NCBI RefSeq assembly: GCF_020921035.1
Contig: NC_063152.1
Coordinates: forward strand, 4,135,001-4,199,000
Source: Rhodamnia argentea
Taxonomy: Eukaryota > Streptophyta > Magnoliopsida > Myrtales > Myrtaceae
DNA length: 64,000 nucleotides
Direction of reading: 5' to 3'
The position numbers and the translations under genes were made by a program. The notes under the pieces are model-generated. The model ran no database searches and was not told the DNA's origin. It saw only the letters and a program-made list of their open reading frames with translations. Shown piece after piece: positions 54,346 to 64,000 of the stretch (the first letter of the stretch is position 1; the number at the start of each line of letters is the position of its first letter).

Positions 54346-57300
54346 ATGTCGTTCGACCTGGTGTTGAAGCCGACGTGCGGCGGTTGCGGGTCGGCAGCGG
54401 ATCTCTATGGAAGCAACTGCAAGCACATGACTCTCTGCTCTACCTGCGGCAAGACGATGGCGGAGTCCCGAGCTAAGTGTTACGAATGCGGCGCCACCCT
54501 CACTCGCCTGATTAGGGTTTGGCTCTCGCCTTCTTTTCTGTTCCCTCGACGGATTGAGTGTGCATGTGGTTTCGCATTTGGATGTGTTTGTTACTCGTTT
54601 TATTGTTTCGTTGGTCAACTTTGGTGACTTAAGGTTGTCGGTTTGTGATTGAGTTTTTGTGAGGGAGGGTTACAAGCTGTCTATGGTTTTTCTATATTGT
54701 TGGGAGCTGAGATGCATGCACTGTGTGCCGTAAAGGAACATAAATGGAAGTTGAAATGCTGTGTATGTCGTGCATTATGTAGGAATATAATGTCCGAGCG
54801 AGTCCTGGCAATGACAAGCACTACTTCATTGGTAGATTTGTCACTGGCTTACCGAATTTTTCGAAGAAGAAAAGCGCAGAGAATAGGTGGTCTGCACAGA
54901 AGGAAGGGCTTCAGGGGCGTCAAGTTACAGATGCCTTGCGGGTACAATTGGATTCTCCTCATCTATGGACTTCCCCTTTTGCTATTTTTGAAAGTCTGTA
55001 GATTGTTTCTTTAATGGTCAACAACTGTCCTGCGCCTCACATTTCGCAATCAGCACTGCTTTTTTCCATATGTAGGAGTTGAAGGATCAGTCAAATGTGC
55101 TCACTTCTGTTTAGTTAATCATCCTTTTGGTTGTAATCCTCTTTCCTGATGCATTTTGTTGGGAAACATGCTTTGAGTTTGCAGTGATTTATCGCTATGC
55201 CGTTATAGGCCTCCTTATGCGTATGTCATTATGGATTACAGTGGTCTCATATGATTTTATAGGTTCAATTTTAATTCTCTCATGGTTTAACTGTTGAAAG
55301 ATGATGGAGGCACTTTTTCTTTTTCTTTGAGATATTCATCTCTCAAATTTTCAGCTTCTACGATTATGGTTTTAAGCATCTGACTCAGTTATATCTTGGT
55401 TCTCAAAAATTCTTATCGTGGTGCTCATATTGGCATGCTAAGGTTTATGAAATAGATAGGGGTCTGCAATGTCCTAATTGCCTTCAAATTAATAGACGCG
55501 GCTTATCTGACGCTGCCTTTGTCTTTGGTGCTCTTGTTGTTCTTTGGCACAATTGTATCTCATAGGAGAAATATAAGAACAAACCCTGGCTTTTGGAGGA
55601 TGAAACGGGACAGTCTCAGTACCACGGCCATCTTGAAGGTTCTCAATCAGCTACTTACTACCTATTAATGCTTCAAGGAAAGGAGTTTGTTGCAATTCCT
55701 GCTGGTTCTTGGTATGAAAAACTCATTGCTAATTAATGTTTAATTTGTGATTTTCCTCTCATATAGGCTTTTCTTCAGCAGACAATGGTTCTAGCACAGT
55801 GGGTGGGGCTGCAATTTCCACAAATTGTACTCCTTGAGACTGCTGATCTTGGCTTATAAACAAATCTGGAAATAATTTTCGGATAAATTCGCTTTTTGTG
55901 GTTAAAATTGGAGAAAACATGGTGTTTTTACGGCTTTTGAAGTGAATTTCTTTGACAAATGTACTGAATTAGTTAAACATGCCCCAGAGACTACATCAAG
56001 TGGCAGGATATTTGCACTAATAGCAAGATTGACGATAATTTAATGTAGTTTCTGATTAAAAAGAGTGTAATGTCATTTTTCTTAGTCGGTGATTGCTCAT
56101 ATTAGTGAGGAAAAAGATTATTCATCTAGGGTATGTTAGATAACATGCCGTGCAAATTGGGTTTTCAACCGAACACTTTCCTTAAGGGGGAGTAGAGAAA
56201 GTGGGGAGGCTGGTTTGGGGGTTGGTTGGGGAAGAGTAGATGTGTAGTTGCAATGCCATATACTTTCTATTATTAATTTGGGAACTTGTAATTGCGTTCC
56301 TGTGAGACAGATAGTGTTCCTTTATTACCTTTGTCGTAGAAAGGCTGCAAATCTTTTAAGCTTGTCCTAGCCAAGCCAAGGCATTATGCTCCTGTTAGAC
56401 AAGTTACATATTCTGTGAATGTAATGGTGTCAAATCGGTCACATGTTTTACAGGTACAATTTTAACAAAGTTGCACAGTACAAGCAACTTACCTTGGAGG
56501 AAGCGGAAGAGAAGATGAAGAACAGAAAGAAAACTGCTGATGGTTATGAGAGGTGGATGATGAAAGCTGCTAACAATGGAGCTGCTGCCTTTGGTGAGGT
56601 TGAGAAATTCGAAGATAAGGATAGTAGTGGAGGAGGTGGTGGTGGTGGTGGCGGTGGTGGTGGGAGGGGACGTAAAAAGACAAGTGCCAACGATGATGAA
56701 GATAACGCATCAGACAAGGGAGAGGAAGATGAAGAAGAAGAGGCAGCAAGGAAGAGTAGACTAGGACTCAACAAAGGGGGCGGTGACGATGATGAAGAAG
56801 GTCCAAGGGGAGGTGATCTGGATTTGGACGATGATGACATTGAAAAGGGTGAGGGTGTCCTTTTTTGTTTTAGAGAGGATGTCCTGTTTATCTGCTGTTT
56901 TATGTTACAAACGGTCAGATTCTTTCTATTTATCCTAGATGGAGGAGTAGGTGAGAGAACTTGATTCAAAAACCAAAAGAAAAAACCTAGGAGTAAATCA
57001 GGGAGAAAAACACAAATTAGAGTCTAATATTGGACTTTTCCTCCTCTCTTATTAGGTAGTATTTTTTCAAAAGTTCAACTAATAGAGCAAGTGGCCGTTT
57101 TTTTATGAGAAATCAGGGACACCTTAGGAAGTACTCTTTCTTCTGTATATGATGGATTACAAATTGTAATCCTCTTTCAGTCAACATTACATCACTTTTC
57201 ACTCCTTGTGTATGAAAAGCGCATTTTTTTTTCCTTCCTTGGTTTGACATTTTTGCGCCTTCCAGCATTTCTGTGATTTCCTCGAGATCCCCTAATATGC

Positions 57301-59712
57301 CTTTAGTTCAGATGTTCATTATGTTTGACATATCTCTGTTTATTTGCTCTAGGTGATGACTGGGAGCATGAAGAGATTTTTACCGATGATGACGAAGCTG
57401 TTGGGAATGAGCCGCATGAACGAGAAGATTTGGCACCTGAAGCTCCTCCTCCTCCAGAAATCAAAGTATGTATGCTTATCTTTCTGCAACCAGGCCTTTT
57501 TGTGGAAATGCCAGAAATAGTTTGGTTGGAGATGCATCGATGAAGTGTTATTTGGTTACTAAGATGTATTGGCAAGGCGAGATAGTAGGAGGATGGCATT
57601 TCTTTAGTAAGCAGAGTGCCTATATAGTGTTTTCTTCAGATTGATGATCCATTTTTTACCACTTCTTTGTTCCTTGCTCCAAAACCCAGTCCTTTTGGGC
57701 CTAATCATGACACGATCAAATTACAGCAGTTATTTATTTTCTATCAAAGCTCAATTTGGTCATTAGCTTAGTTTATGAAATATTTGTTCAAGGTCTTTGT
57801 GGATAGCATTAAGGGTGAAAGTTAGCTTTGATCCTTCAAATTTACTCCGCCCTTCAATCTCTCAACTTTAAAATTGTGATATTATTACCTTGAATTTTCA
57901 ATGGCCAAGGACAGTTTGCACATCCGTCTTATTTGTTATGAAATTGTTTATTCACTTGAGATTAAACTATTGCAATAGTCTTCTGCTGAAAATTTTATGC
58001 ATCTGAACACATTCATGCATCAATAACATCGAAACAAACTAGCATTGCAGTCTTGGCAAGTTCTTGATACATGTTAAATCGTCACTCCAAAAAAGTTTTG
58101 AGCTGTTTACATGTAATTTCGGAATCAAATGAACTCATTGGTTTGTGAAAAATTACCCGAAGAGTTATGACTAGCATAGAGTTTATAGGGTGAAAACCCT
58201 TAATTATTTATTTATTTATTTGTGCTCTTGGGGGTGTGAGGGTTGGGGTTTGCGTAATTCCACACAAAGTTGAGCAGCGAAAACTGTTGTCTACGAATTG
58301 ATGCCTATGAGAACTGGTTATGATGAGTGTGTATTGATTGATTCTAAAGGATGATGATGAGGACGAGGATGAAGCAAATGAAGAGGAAGGAGGACTGAGT
58401 AAATCTGGAAAAGAATTGAAGAAGCTGCTTGGACGAGCTAGTGGGGCCAATGATTCTGATGCAGAAGAAGATGACGACGATGAGGACGTAAGTTTTCAAA
58501 TTGACTGCTCGGTAGAAAAATATCAGGGCCCCTCTAGCATGGCATTTCTTTTGCTTAAGGAGATGCATAGTCGCTGTGATGGCAATCAAATTCTAATTGG
58601 AAGCTAACCATGTCTGTTGTTTTTGAATTTATGTCTCATTTCACTCTGTGCAGATGGAAGATGAGGTTGGGTTTTCACCTGTACTGGCCCCTAAACAGAA
58701 GGAAGCCCCGAAAGAGGAACCTGCAGAAGAGAGCCCTTCAAAATTCATCCCTTCTGCATCTGCTAAGGGAACTCCACCTACTTCCAAATCCGCCAAGGGA
58801 AAGAGGAAGTTGAATGGAGATGATGCTAAACCATCGAATGGTGCATCCCAAAAGAAGGTGAAGACGGAAACTGTACGTTCATTGCCTTTTGCCTCTATTC
58901 TCTTGTATTGTGGTTTCTGTATTATTTCTTTGGTATTTTTACCCCGGGCATATGAAACTTGCAATTTCTGTAGATAGCTGAGATAAATTGTAAGTTTCCG
59001 TCTGCTCAATTGATTTTGTGGGATCAGGAAACAAAATCTTCAACAAAAGATGAAAGCGTGCCAACTTCTAAAAGCAGCATACCCTCTAAAGCTACACAGT
59101 CAGATTCAAAGAGTGCATCTACACTGCCGACTGGACCAGTTGCAGAAGAAGAGATAAGAGCATTCATTTTGCAGAAGGCACCTGTTACCACACAGGATCT
59201 TGTTGCTAAATTCAAAGCAAGACTCAAAAGCCCCGAGGTACAGGGTCACTCTTTGACGTCTTGTTTCCTCTTCTTTGGCCAATGATTCTGGAACTGCTGT
59301 CACTATATAAGTAGTTGAGGTTTTGAAAAGTCTCATACGAGTGAACTATTTAGGATATGGATGATTTCAAAGCAATATGAATTAGGGTTTCATTCACACT
59401 TTCAAATGATGCTTAAGAAACAGCATGTGAGTTGGGGTTCATGTGTTGACCTACTTTCTAGGCAGTTTTTACCCACATTTCGTATGTTGAACTTACAAAT
59501 AGAAATAAAACAACCATCTCTTGTATTATCTGCATTATCACGAATTCTCGGGATGTGCTGAAAGCAGGTTAAGTAGTATCCCCAGCTTCTCTTTTCTAAG
59601 TTGGTAAAATTCCTTGATACAGGACAAGAATGCGTTTGCCGAGATCTTGAGGAGAATATCCAAGATACAGAAGACCAATGGATCTAGCTATGTTGTGCTG
59701 CGAGATAAATGA
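54346..59712 (+). CDS. transcription initiation factor TFIIF subunit alpha (RAP74 homologue)
   Basis: Nine exons: 54346-54516, 54783-54941, 55566-55711, 56454-56848, 57353-57465, 58350-58487, 58654-58872, 59028-59237 and 59623-59712. All are joined by GT-AG introns in consistent phase, giving 546 residues, close to Arabidopsis TFIIF-alpha. The subunit pairs with TFIIF-beta, recruits RNA polymerase II to promoters and aids elongation in the nucleus. The N-terminus has the plant-specific Cys cluster (C11, C14, C25, C31, C34, C45, C48). The RAP74 dimerisation domain follows (YFIGRFVTGLPNF, EGSQSATYYLLMLQGKEFVA, WYNFNKVAQYKQLTLEEAEE). The centre is acidic with a poly-Gly run and GDDWEHEEIFTDDDEAVGNE. 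The C-terminal winged helix ends KNAFAEILRRISKIQKTNG. The gene appears intact, and its 3' end is partly duplicated at 61028-61240. Confidence 0.95.
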
Positions 59713-59870
59713 TGATTTTGTATAGCTTATGAGTCTGGTTGTGGATTAGCTTGGATTATGTTTGCTTGTAAGAAACGTTACAGAAGAGGACGATGACACA
59801 GAAAATGGGGATTGAAATTGTTCCTCTGTGAATTGCTGTTCTGGTTCTGCTGCAGTACAATGTTGCTGGC

Positions 59871-59897
59871 AGAGAGAGAGAGAGAGAGAGAGAGAGA
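59871..59897 (+). repeat. (GA)n microsatellite in the TFIIF-alpha 3' region
   Basis: A GA run of about 27 nt lies 160 nt after the TFIIF-alpha stop, probably in its 3' UTR. Confidence 0.8.
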
Positions 59898-60374
59898 TAC
59901 GACTGTCAATGAAAATTCTGGCATTTTGCTGCTATACTTCCTTACAAATGACGGAAAAAATGGTGGTGTCATCGGAAAGTCTCTTCAGATTCAATTTGGA
60001 TTTGTCCTTGATTTGTGCAGCATGCGATGTCATGTATGGTCCAAGATTATTGTTACTAGCCTAGAACATTGTTGGGGTGCTGCTATAATCTCTTGGAGAG
60101 GTGCTAAAGGCTCTATTAAACTGAAGAATTTGTCATCAATTCGAAACCTGAACAACGCGTCATCATAATCGAGTAATAGCATCATGTGAAATTCAGATTT
60201 TACCTTCAGAATTGCTGGACAAGAGTTTAGGGGAGAAAAAAAAGGGAGAAGGATATCGCATTACGCCCGACACCGCCACCACATGACCTTACGACGGACA
60301 TTTTGTTGGGGAAACAGAATCAGGCTTCCCTCTCTTCAGCACATTCGAGTCGCTCCCTTAGGAGAACAAAACAG

Positions 60375-60615
60375 GAAGATATCGGATTCCTGAGGCAGCC
60401 GGAACCGAACCTTCTTCCAAACCATCTCTTGCCCTCGAGGACAAAGCCGCATCGTCGACCCATCCCGAGCAAGACGGGTGGACCTTGCTCAACGAACCCT
60501 TATTTTCTTGCCTCGGGGGTGAAGTACTCTCAGCTGCTGCTGCTTTGTGGTGTACGATCGTTGTGGTTGATGGGGTTGGTGAGAGCTTTTGCACCCATTG
60601 TTTGTTGGGTCTCCT
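60375..60615 (+). pseudogene. unassigned gene relic
   Basis: One plus-strand frame reads as a coherent protein piece (RIPEAAGTEPSSKPSLALED, then HPEQDGWTLLNEPLFSC and ESFCTHCLLGLLQV) before a stop. It has no start codon, and no neighbouring exon was found. The CTHC words hint at a zinc-binding site, perhaps SET/MYND-like, but I cannot assign a family. Confidence 0.3.
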
Positions 60616-61027
60616 CCAAGTTTGAGGAGTACAACTTTGTGCTATTGACAAAATCAAGAAGAAATTGATGGATCGCATAGATGATGGTTTTCGGGTAGAT
60701 TATATATACACATGAGCAAAATGCGTGGATTGAGAGATTTTGGCGGGCAGGAACAACAAAGAAGATGATTAAGACAATGCAGCTTAAGCTGTAATCACTA
60801 GTATAATATTGTTGGTTCTTGTCTTGTGATGATCTTGTTCCATCGAATGTACCAACTAATAGAAGAGACTAACAACGCGATTGCGGAGGTCTATGATTTT
60901 GAAATTGTATTGAAGATCTTTGAATGCTGAAACTTAACAAAGAAAGAAAACGTCAATTTGTTTAGCCTGGTATTACCGAGCAAAAGATATTAATAGTTCC
61001 TAAACTTTGGCCAAACGTGCTTTTAAT

Positions 61028-61240
61028 GGATCTAGCTGTATCGTGTTGCGAGATGAATGACGATTTTGTATAGCTCACCACTCAGGTTGTAATTTAGCAG
61101 GAAACACTGATAGTTTACAAAACCTCTGGCGTTTTGCTGCCATATATCGTGCTGTAGAAAAAATGTGTGGTCAACGAAAAGTTTTTCAGCTTCAATTTGA
61201 ATGCCAAACTTGATTCATGCAGTCTTTGATGCTCGCTGTT
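61028..61240 (+). repeat. partial duplicate of the TFIIF-alpha 3' end
   Basis: The words GGATCTAGCTGTATCGTGTT and GCGAGATGAATGACGATTTT match the last codons and 3' UTR of TFIIF-alpha (from 59680). The match continues through ACTGTCAAT/CTGATAG, CTGGCGTTTTGCTGC and CTTCAATTTGAATG. It starts inside the last exon, so it is a tail-only copy about 1.35 kb downstream of the original. Confidence 0.7.
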
Positions 61241-61630
61241 GACACCCGATTTTTTTTTTGCCTGCAGATCCATTGTACCATTTTTTTAGAATGGAAATTT
61301 ATTTCAGTGATCAAATTTGGCGATAACGGCGAAATTGAAAACAATCAATTTATCCAACCCTACATCCATTTTTCCTACTACACTCCTACATGAAAACATT
61401 AAAGGCACGATAGTTCAATAACAACTAAGTTTCAATTCTTATAAGTCAATCGTTCGTGCATTCCGAAACGATCGGTGATGGAATTCGTGAATTATAGAGC
61501 AACTCTGACCCCCAATCGAAAATGTCATTTCATCATCTACATTCAACTTTTACGCCGGACTTCTTCTGCACTTTTAAACTAGGGACACCGTAGTTTCCTT
61601 ACCTTCGGGCCTGGCGATCGAAATTTGACA

Positions 61631-63899
61631 GGGTAATTATTAAAAAAGACTTAAATTTATTGTAATTATGTCAATTCAGTCTTAAATTTTATTTTTGGCC
61701 AATTTAGTTCTAAATTTTCTGCAATTTTGTCAATTTAGTTTACTTTGTTGGCCGACAATGACATAGATAATTTTTAATAATATTAATATTTTATTTTATT
61801 TTTTCTTTCTTTTTTGTTTCTTCCTAATCCTGTTGTGGCAGGCTAGGGCTTCACGACTCTCGCTATGGCCTCGCTGGCCACGGGCAAAGGCGGCCTTGCT
61901 CGCATCCACGCCTCGCGAACCCTCGCAAGGCGCAGCTGTGGGTTAAGGCAACCATAGGCGGGGGCCGCGAAGCCCTCGCCTATATCTTCACTTCGGTGCT
62001 AACTTTCCTTTGGCTAAAATTCTTGTGCGGCACTAATTTAGTATTAAATCGTCTAATAGAAAATCGACTCAAGTGATTTTGCTTTTAAAAGTTATGTTAT
62101 GACAAAACATTGTTCAAAAAGCTATGATATCAAAATGAGGGCTTGGAAGGTACAACACCGTTTATATTTTTATTGTTATCGTAAAAAAAAAAACACTTAT
62201 CTTCACTTTGGCACTAATTTTCCTTTGCCTAAAAATCTTATGCAATACTAATTTAGTAAAGCCTTAAGAAAACGATTTTTTTCGGCACTCGGTTCCTTCG
62301 TCTTAAGTCAAGCTCAGTTTACTTTTTGATCACTCACCCCTAGTGATGTTATGACGAAAGATTGTTTAAAAAGCTATGACATCGAAATGAGGGCCTAGAA
62401 GTTATGGCACCTTTCATATTCTTACCGTTATCGTAAAAAAAAACACATATCTTCACTTCGGCACTAATTTTCCTTTGCCAATAAATCTTATGCCACGCTA
62501 ACTTAGTATTAAATCATCTAATACAAAGTGAACTCAAGTGATTTTACTTTTAGAAATTATGTTATGACGAAAGATGTTCGAAAAGCTATGACATAGCAAT
62601 GAGAGCATGGAAGTTCTAACAACTTTCGTATTCTCATTATTATCGTAAAAAAAAAAAAAACAACATATCTTCACTTCGGTGCTAATTTTCATTTGCCTAA
62701 AAATCTTATGCGGCAGTAATTTAGTATTAAATCGTCCAATATAATATCGACTCAAGTGATTTTGCTTTTACAAATTATGTTATGATAAAAGATTGTTCGA
62801 AAAGCTATGATATCGAAATGAGGGCCTTGAAGTTATGACACCGTTCATATTCTTATCATTATCGTTAATAAAAAAAAACTTATCTTCGCTTCGGCACTAA
62901 TTTTCCTTGGCCTAAAAATTTTATGCGGCAATGTATTAAATTGTCTAATACACAATCTACTCAATTGATTTTGTTTTTAGAAATTATGTTATGACAAAAG
63001 ATTGTTCGCAAAGCTATGACATCAAAATGAGGGCCTATAAGTTATGACACCCTTTGTATTCTTATTGTTATCATTAAAAAATAAACTTATCTTCACTTCG
63101 ACACTAATTTTCCTTTGAGTAAAAATCATATGCGGCACTAATTTAGTATTAAATCGTCTCATGGAAAATCGGCTCAAGTGATTTTTCTTTTAAAAGTTAT
63201 GTTGTGACAAAAGATTATTCGAAAAGCTATGACATCGAAACTAGAAGTCATGACATCGTTCGTATTCTCATCATTATCGTAAAAAAAAAAAAAAACAACA
63301 CATATCTTCAATTCGGCACTAATTTTCCTTTGCCTAAAAATCTTATACGGCACTAATTTAGTATTAAATCGTTTGATAGAAAATTGACTCAAGTGATTTT
63401 GCTTTTAAAAGTTATGTTATGACAAAAGATTGATAAAAACGCTATGATATCAAAATGAGGGCCTGAAAGTTATGGCATCGTCCATATTCTCATCGTTATC
63501 GTTAAAAAAAAAAAACACTTATATCTTCACTTCGGCACTAATTTTCCTTTTCCTAAAATTCTTATGCAGCACTAACTTAATATTAAACCGTCTAATAAAA
63601 AGTTGACTCAAGTGATTTTTCTTTTAAAAGTTTTGTTATGACAAAAGATTGCTCGAAAAGCTATAACATCAAAATGAGGCCTAACATTTATAACACCATT
63701 CATATGCTTATCGTTATTGTGAAAAAAAATAGCATTTATCTTTTCTTTATGCACTAGTTTCTTTGTAATAGTGCCACGTGTGACAGCTGGTGTTCACGTC
63801 AATGATTTCCCGCGAATAGGACTAAATCGGCACAAAGCGAAAATGTTTAGGACTAAATCGACAAACTTAAAAGGTTTATGACTTTTTTGATAATTTTCC
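61631..63899. mobile_element. 2.27-kb F1-type element filled with tandem repeats
   Basis: The left end GGGTAATTATTAAAAAAGAC and the complement of the right end GGAAAATTATCAAAAAAGTC match. The family phrases follow inward on both sides (CAATTCAGTCTTAAAT on the left, AGGACTAAATCGACAAA on the right). A GC-rich core with GCCTCGC words at about 61840-61985 is followed by the tandem array. No transposase is encoded, and no target duplication was resolved. Confidence 0.6.
61983..63740 (+). repeat. tandem array, eight units of about 215 bp
   Basis: Each unit starts near TATCTTCACTTCGGCACTAA, continues with AATTTAGTATTAAATCGTCT, GACTCAAGTGATTTTGCTTT and AAGCTATGACATCGAAATGA, and ends with a T-rich stretch and an A-run. 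Unit starts are at about 61983, 62199, 62449, 62667, 62882, 63089, 63304 and 63523, with a partial start at 63738. Spacings are 207-219 bp except for one of 250. Units differ by scattered substitutions. Confidence 0.85.
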
Positions 63900-64000
63900 A
63901 TGCTTCTAGCCCTAGAGGCTCTATGATAACCGGAGAAATTGTCCCGGTTAATTGGAAACGCGAAGTGCACATTCAAAATAATTGTGTAATAATCTTCATC

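Noticed and set aside
56544-56969. Serine/proline-rich minus-strand frame
   Set aside because: It is the complement of the acidic and poly-Gly part of TFIIF-alpha exon 4.
1-64000. LTR retrotransposon or other virus-like coding regions
   Set aside because: No gag, reverse transcriptase, integrase, capsid or envelope-like frame and no long terminal direct repeats were noticed in the window.
1-64000. tRNA, rRNA and CRISPR
   Set aside because: No cloverleaf with a GGTTCRANNC-type arm, no rRNA wording and no spacer-repeat arrays were found; the tandem repeats at 61983-63740 have no unique spacers.

Overview
The window looks like nuclear DNA of a woody eudicot. The evidence is intron-containing genes with plant-type GT-AG junctions, long AT-rich intergenic stretches packed with small non-autonomous DNA transposons, and plant-specific families (MBOAT wax synthase/sterol acyltransferase-like enzymes, an LRR-XII receptor kinase, TIR-NBS-LRR remains, a plant RhoGDI and plant TFIIF-alpha). 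The repeat families and the TNL remnant remind me of Myrtaceae (Eucalyptus and relatives), but that is an inference from memory and not a search result.

Layout. 0.7-3.2 kb: a three-exon gene for a glycine-rich, probably organelle-targeted membrane protein. 8.1-9.8 kb: a five-exon RhoGDI. 10-17 kb: intergenic DNA with nested transposons, a large inverted repeat and a GC-rich block of unknown nature. 17.3-33.3 kb: a same-strand tandem array of intronless MBOAT acyltransferase genes, with three intact copies, one decayed copy and one small relic. Their flanks are also duplicated and were invaded by MITEs after duplication. 34.1-34.5 kb (minus): a two-exon gene, too short for ordinary ORF calling, predicted to encode a 70-residue secreted peptide. 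37.1-40.2 kb: a two-exon LRR receptor kinase. 40.9-41.2 kb: a 16-cysteine secreted peptide. 42.6-44.8 kb (minus): a TNL resistance-gene pseudogene with a MITE in its LRR region. 45.6-45.8 kb (minus): a candidate 44-residue membrane microprotein. 49.5-51.9 kb (minus): an endo-beta-mannanase gene with three apparently disabling lesions. 54.3-59.7 kb: a complete nine-exon TFIIF-alpha gene, with a partial copy of its 3' end downstream. 61.6-63.9 kb: a 2.3 kb TIR-bounded element filled with eight copies of a roughly 215 bp tandem repeat.

No single pathway links the genes. RhoGDI and TFIIF-alpha are housekeeping genes. The MBOAT array is a specialised lipid-metabolism cluster in birth-and-death evolution. 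The stretch 34-41 kb places two predicted secreted peptides on either side of a receptor kinase, which is the most interesting functional neighbourhood, though physical proximity is no proof of a ligand-receptor relation. I saw no tRNA, rRNA, CRISPR or LTR-retroelement coding region.
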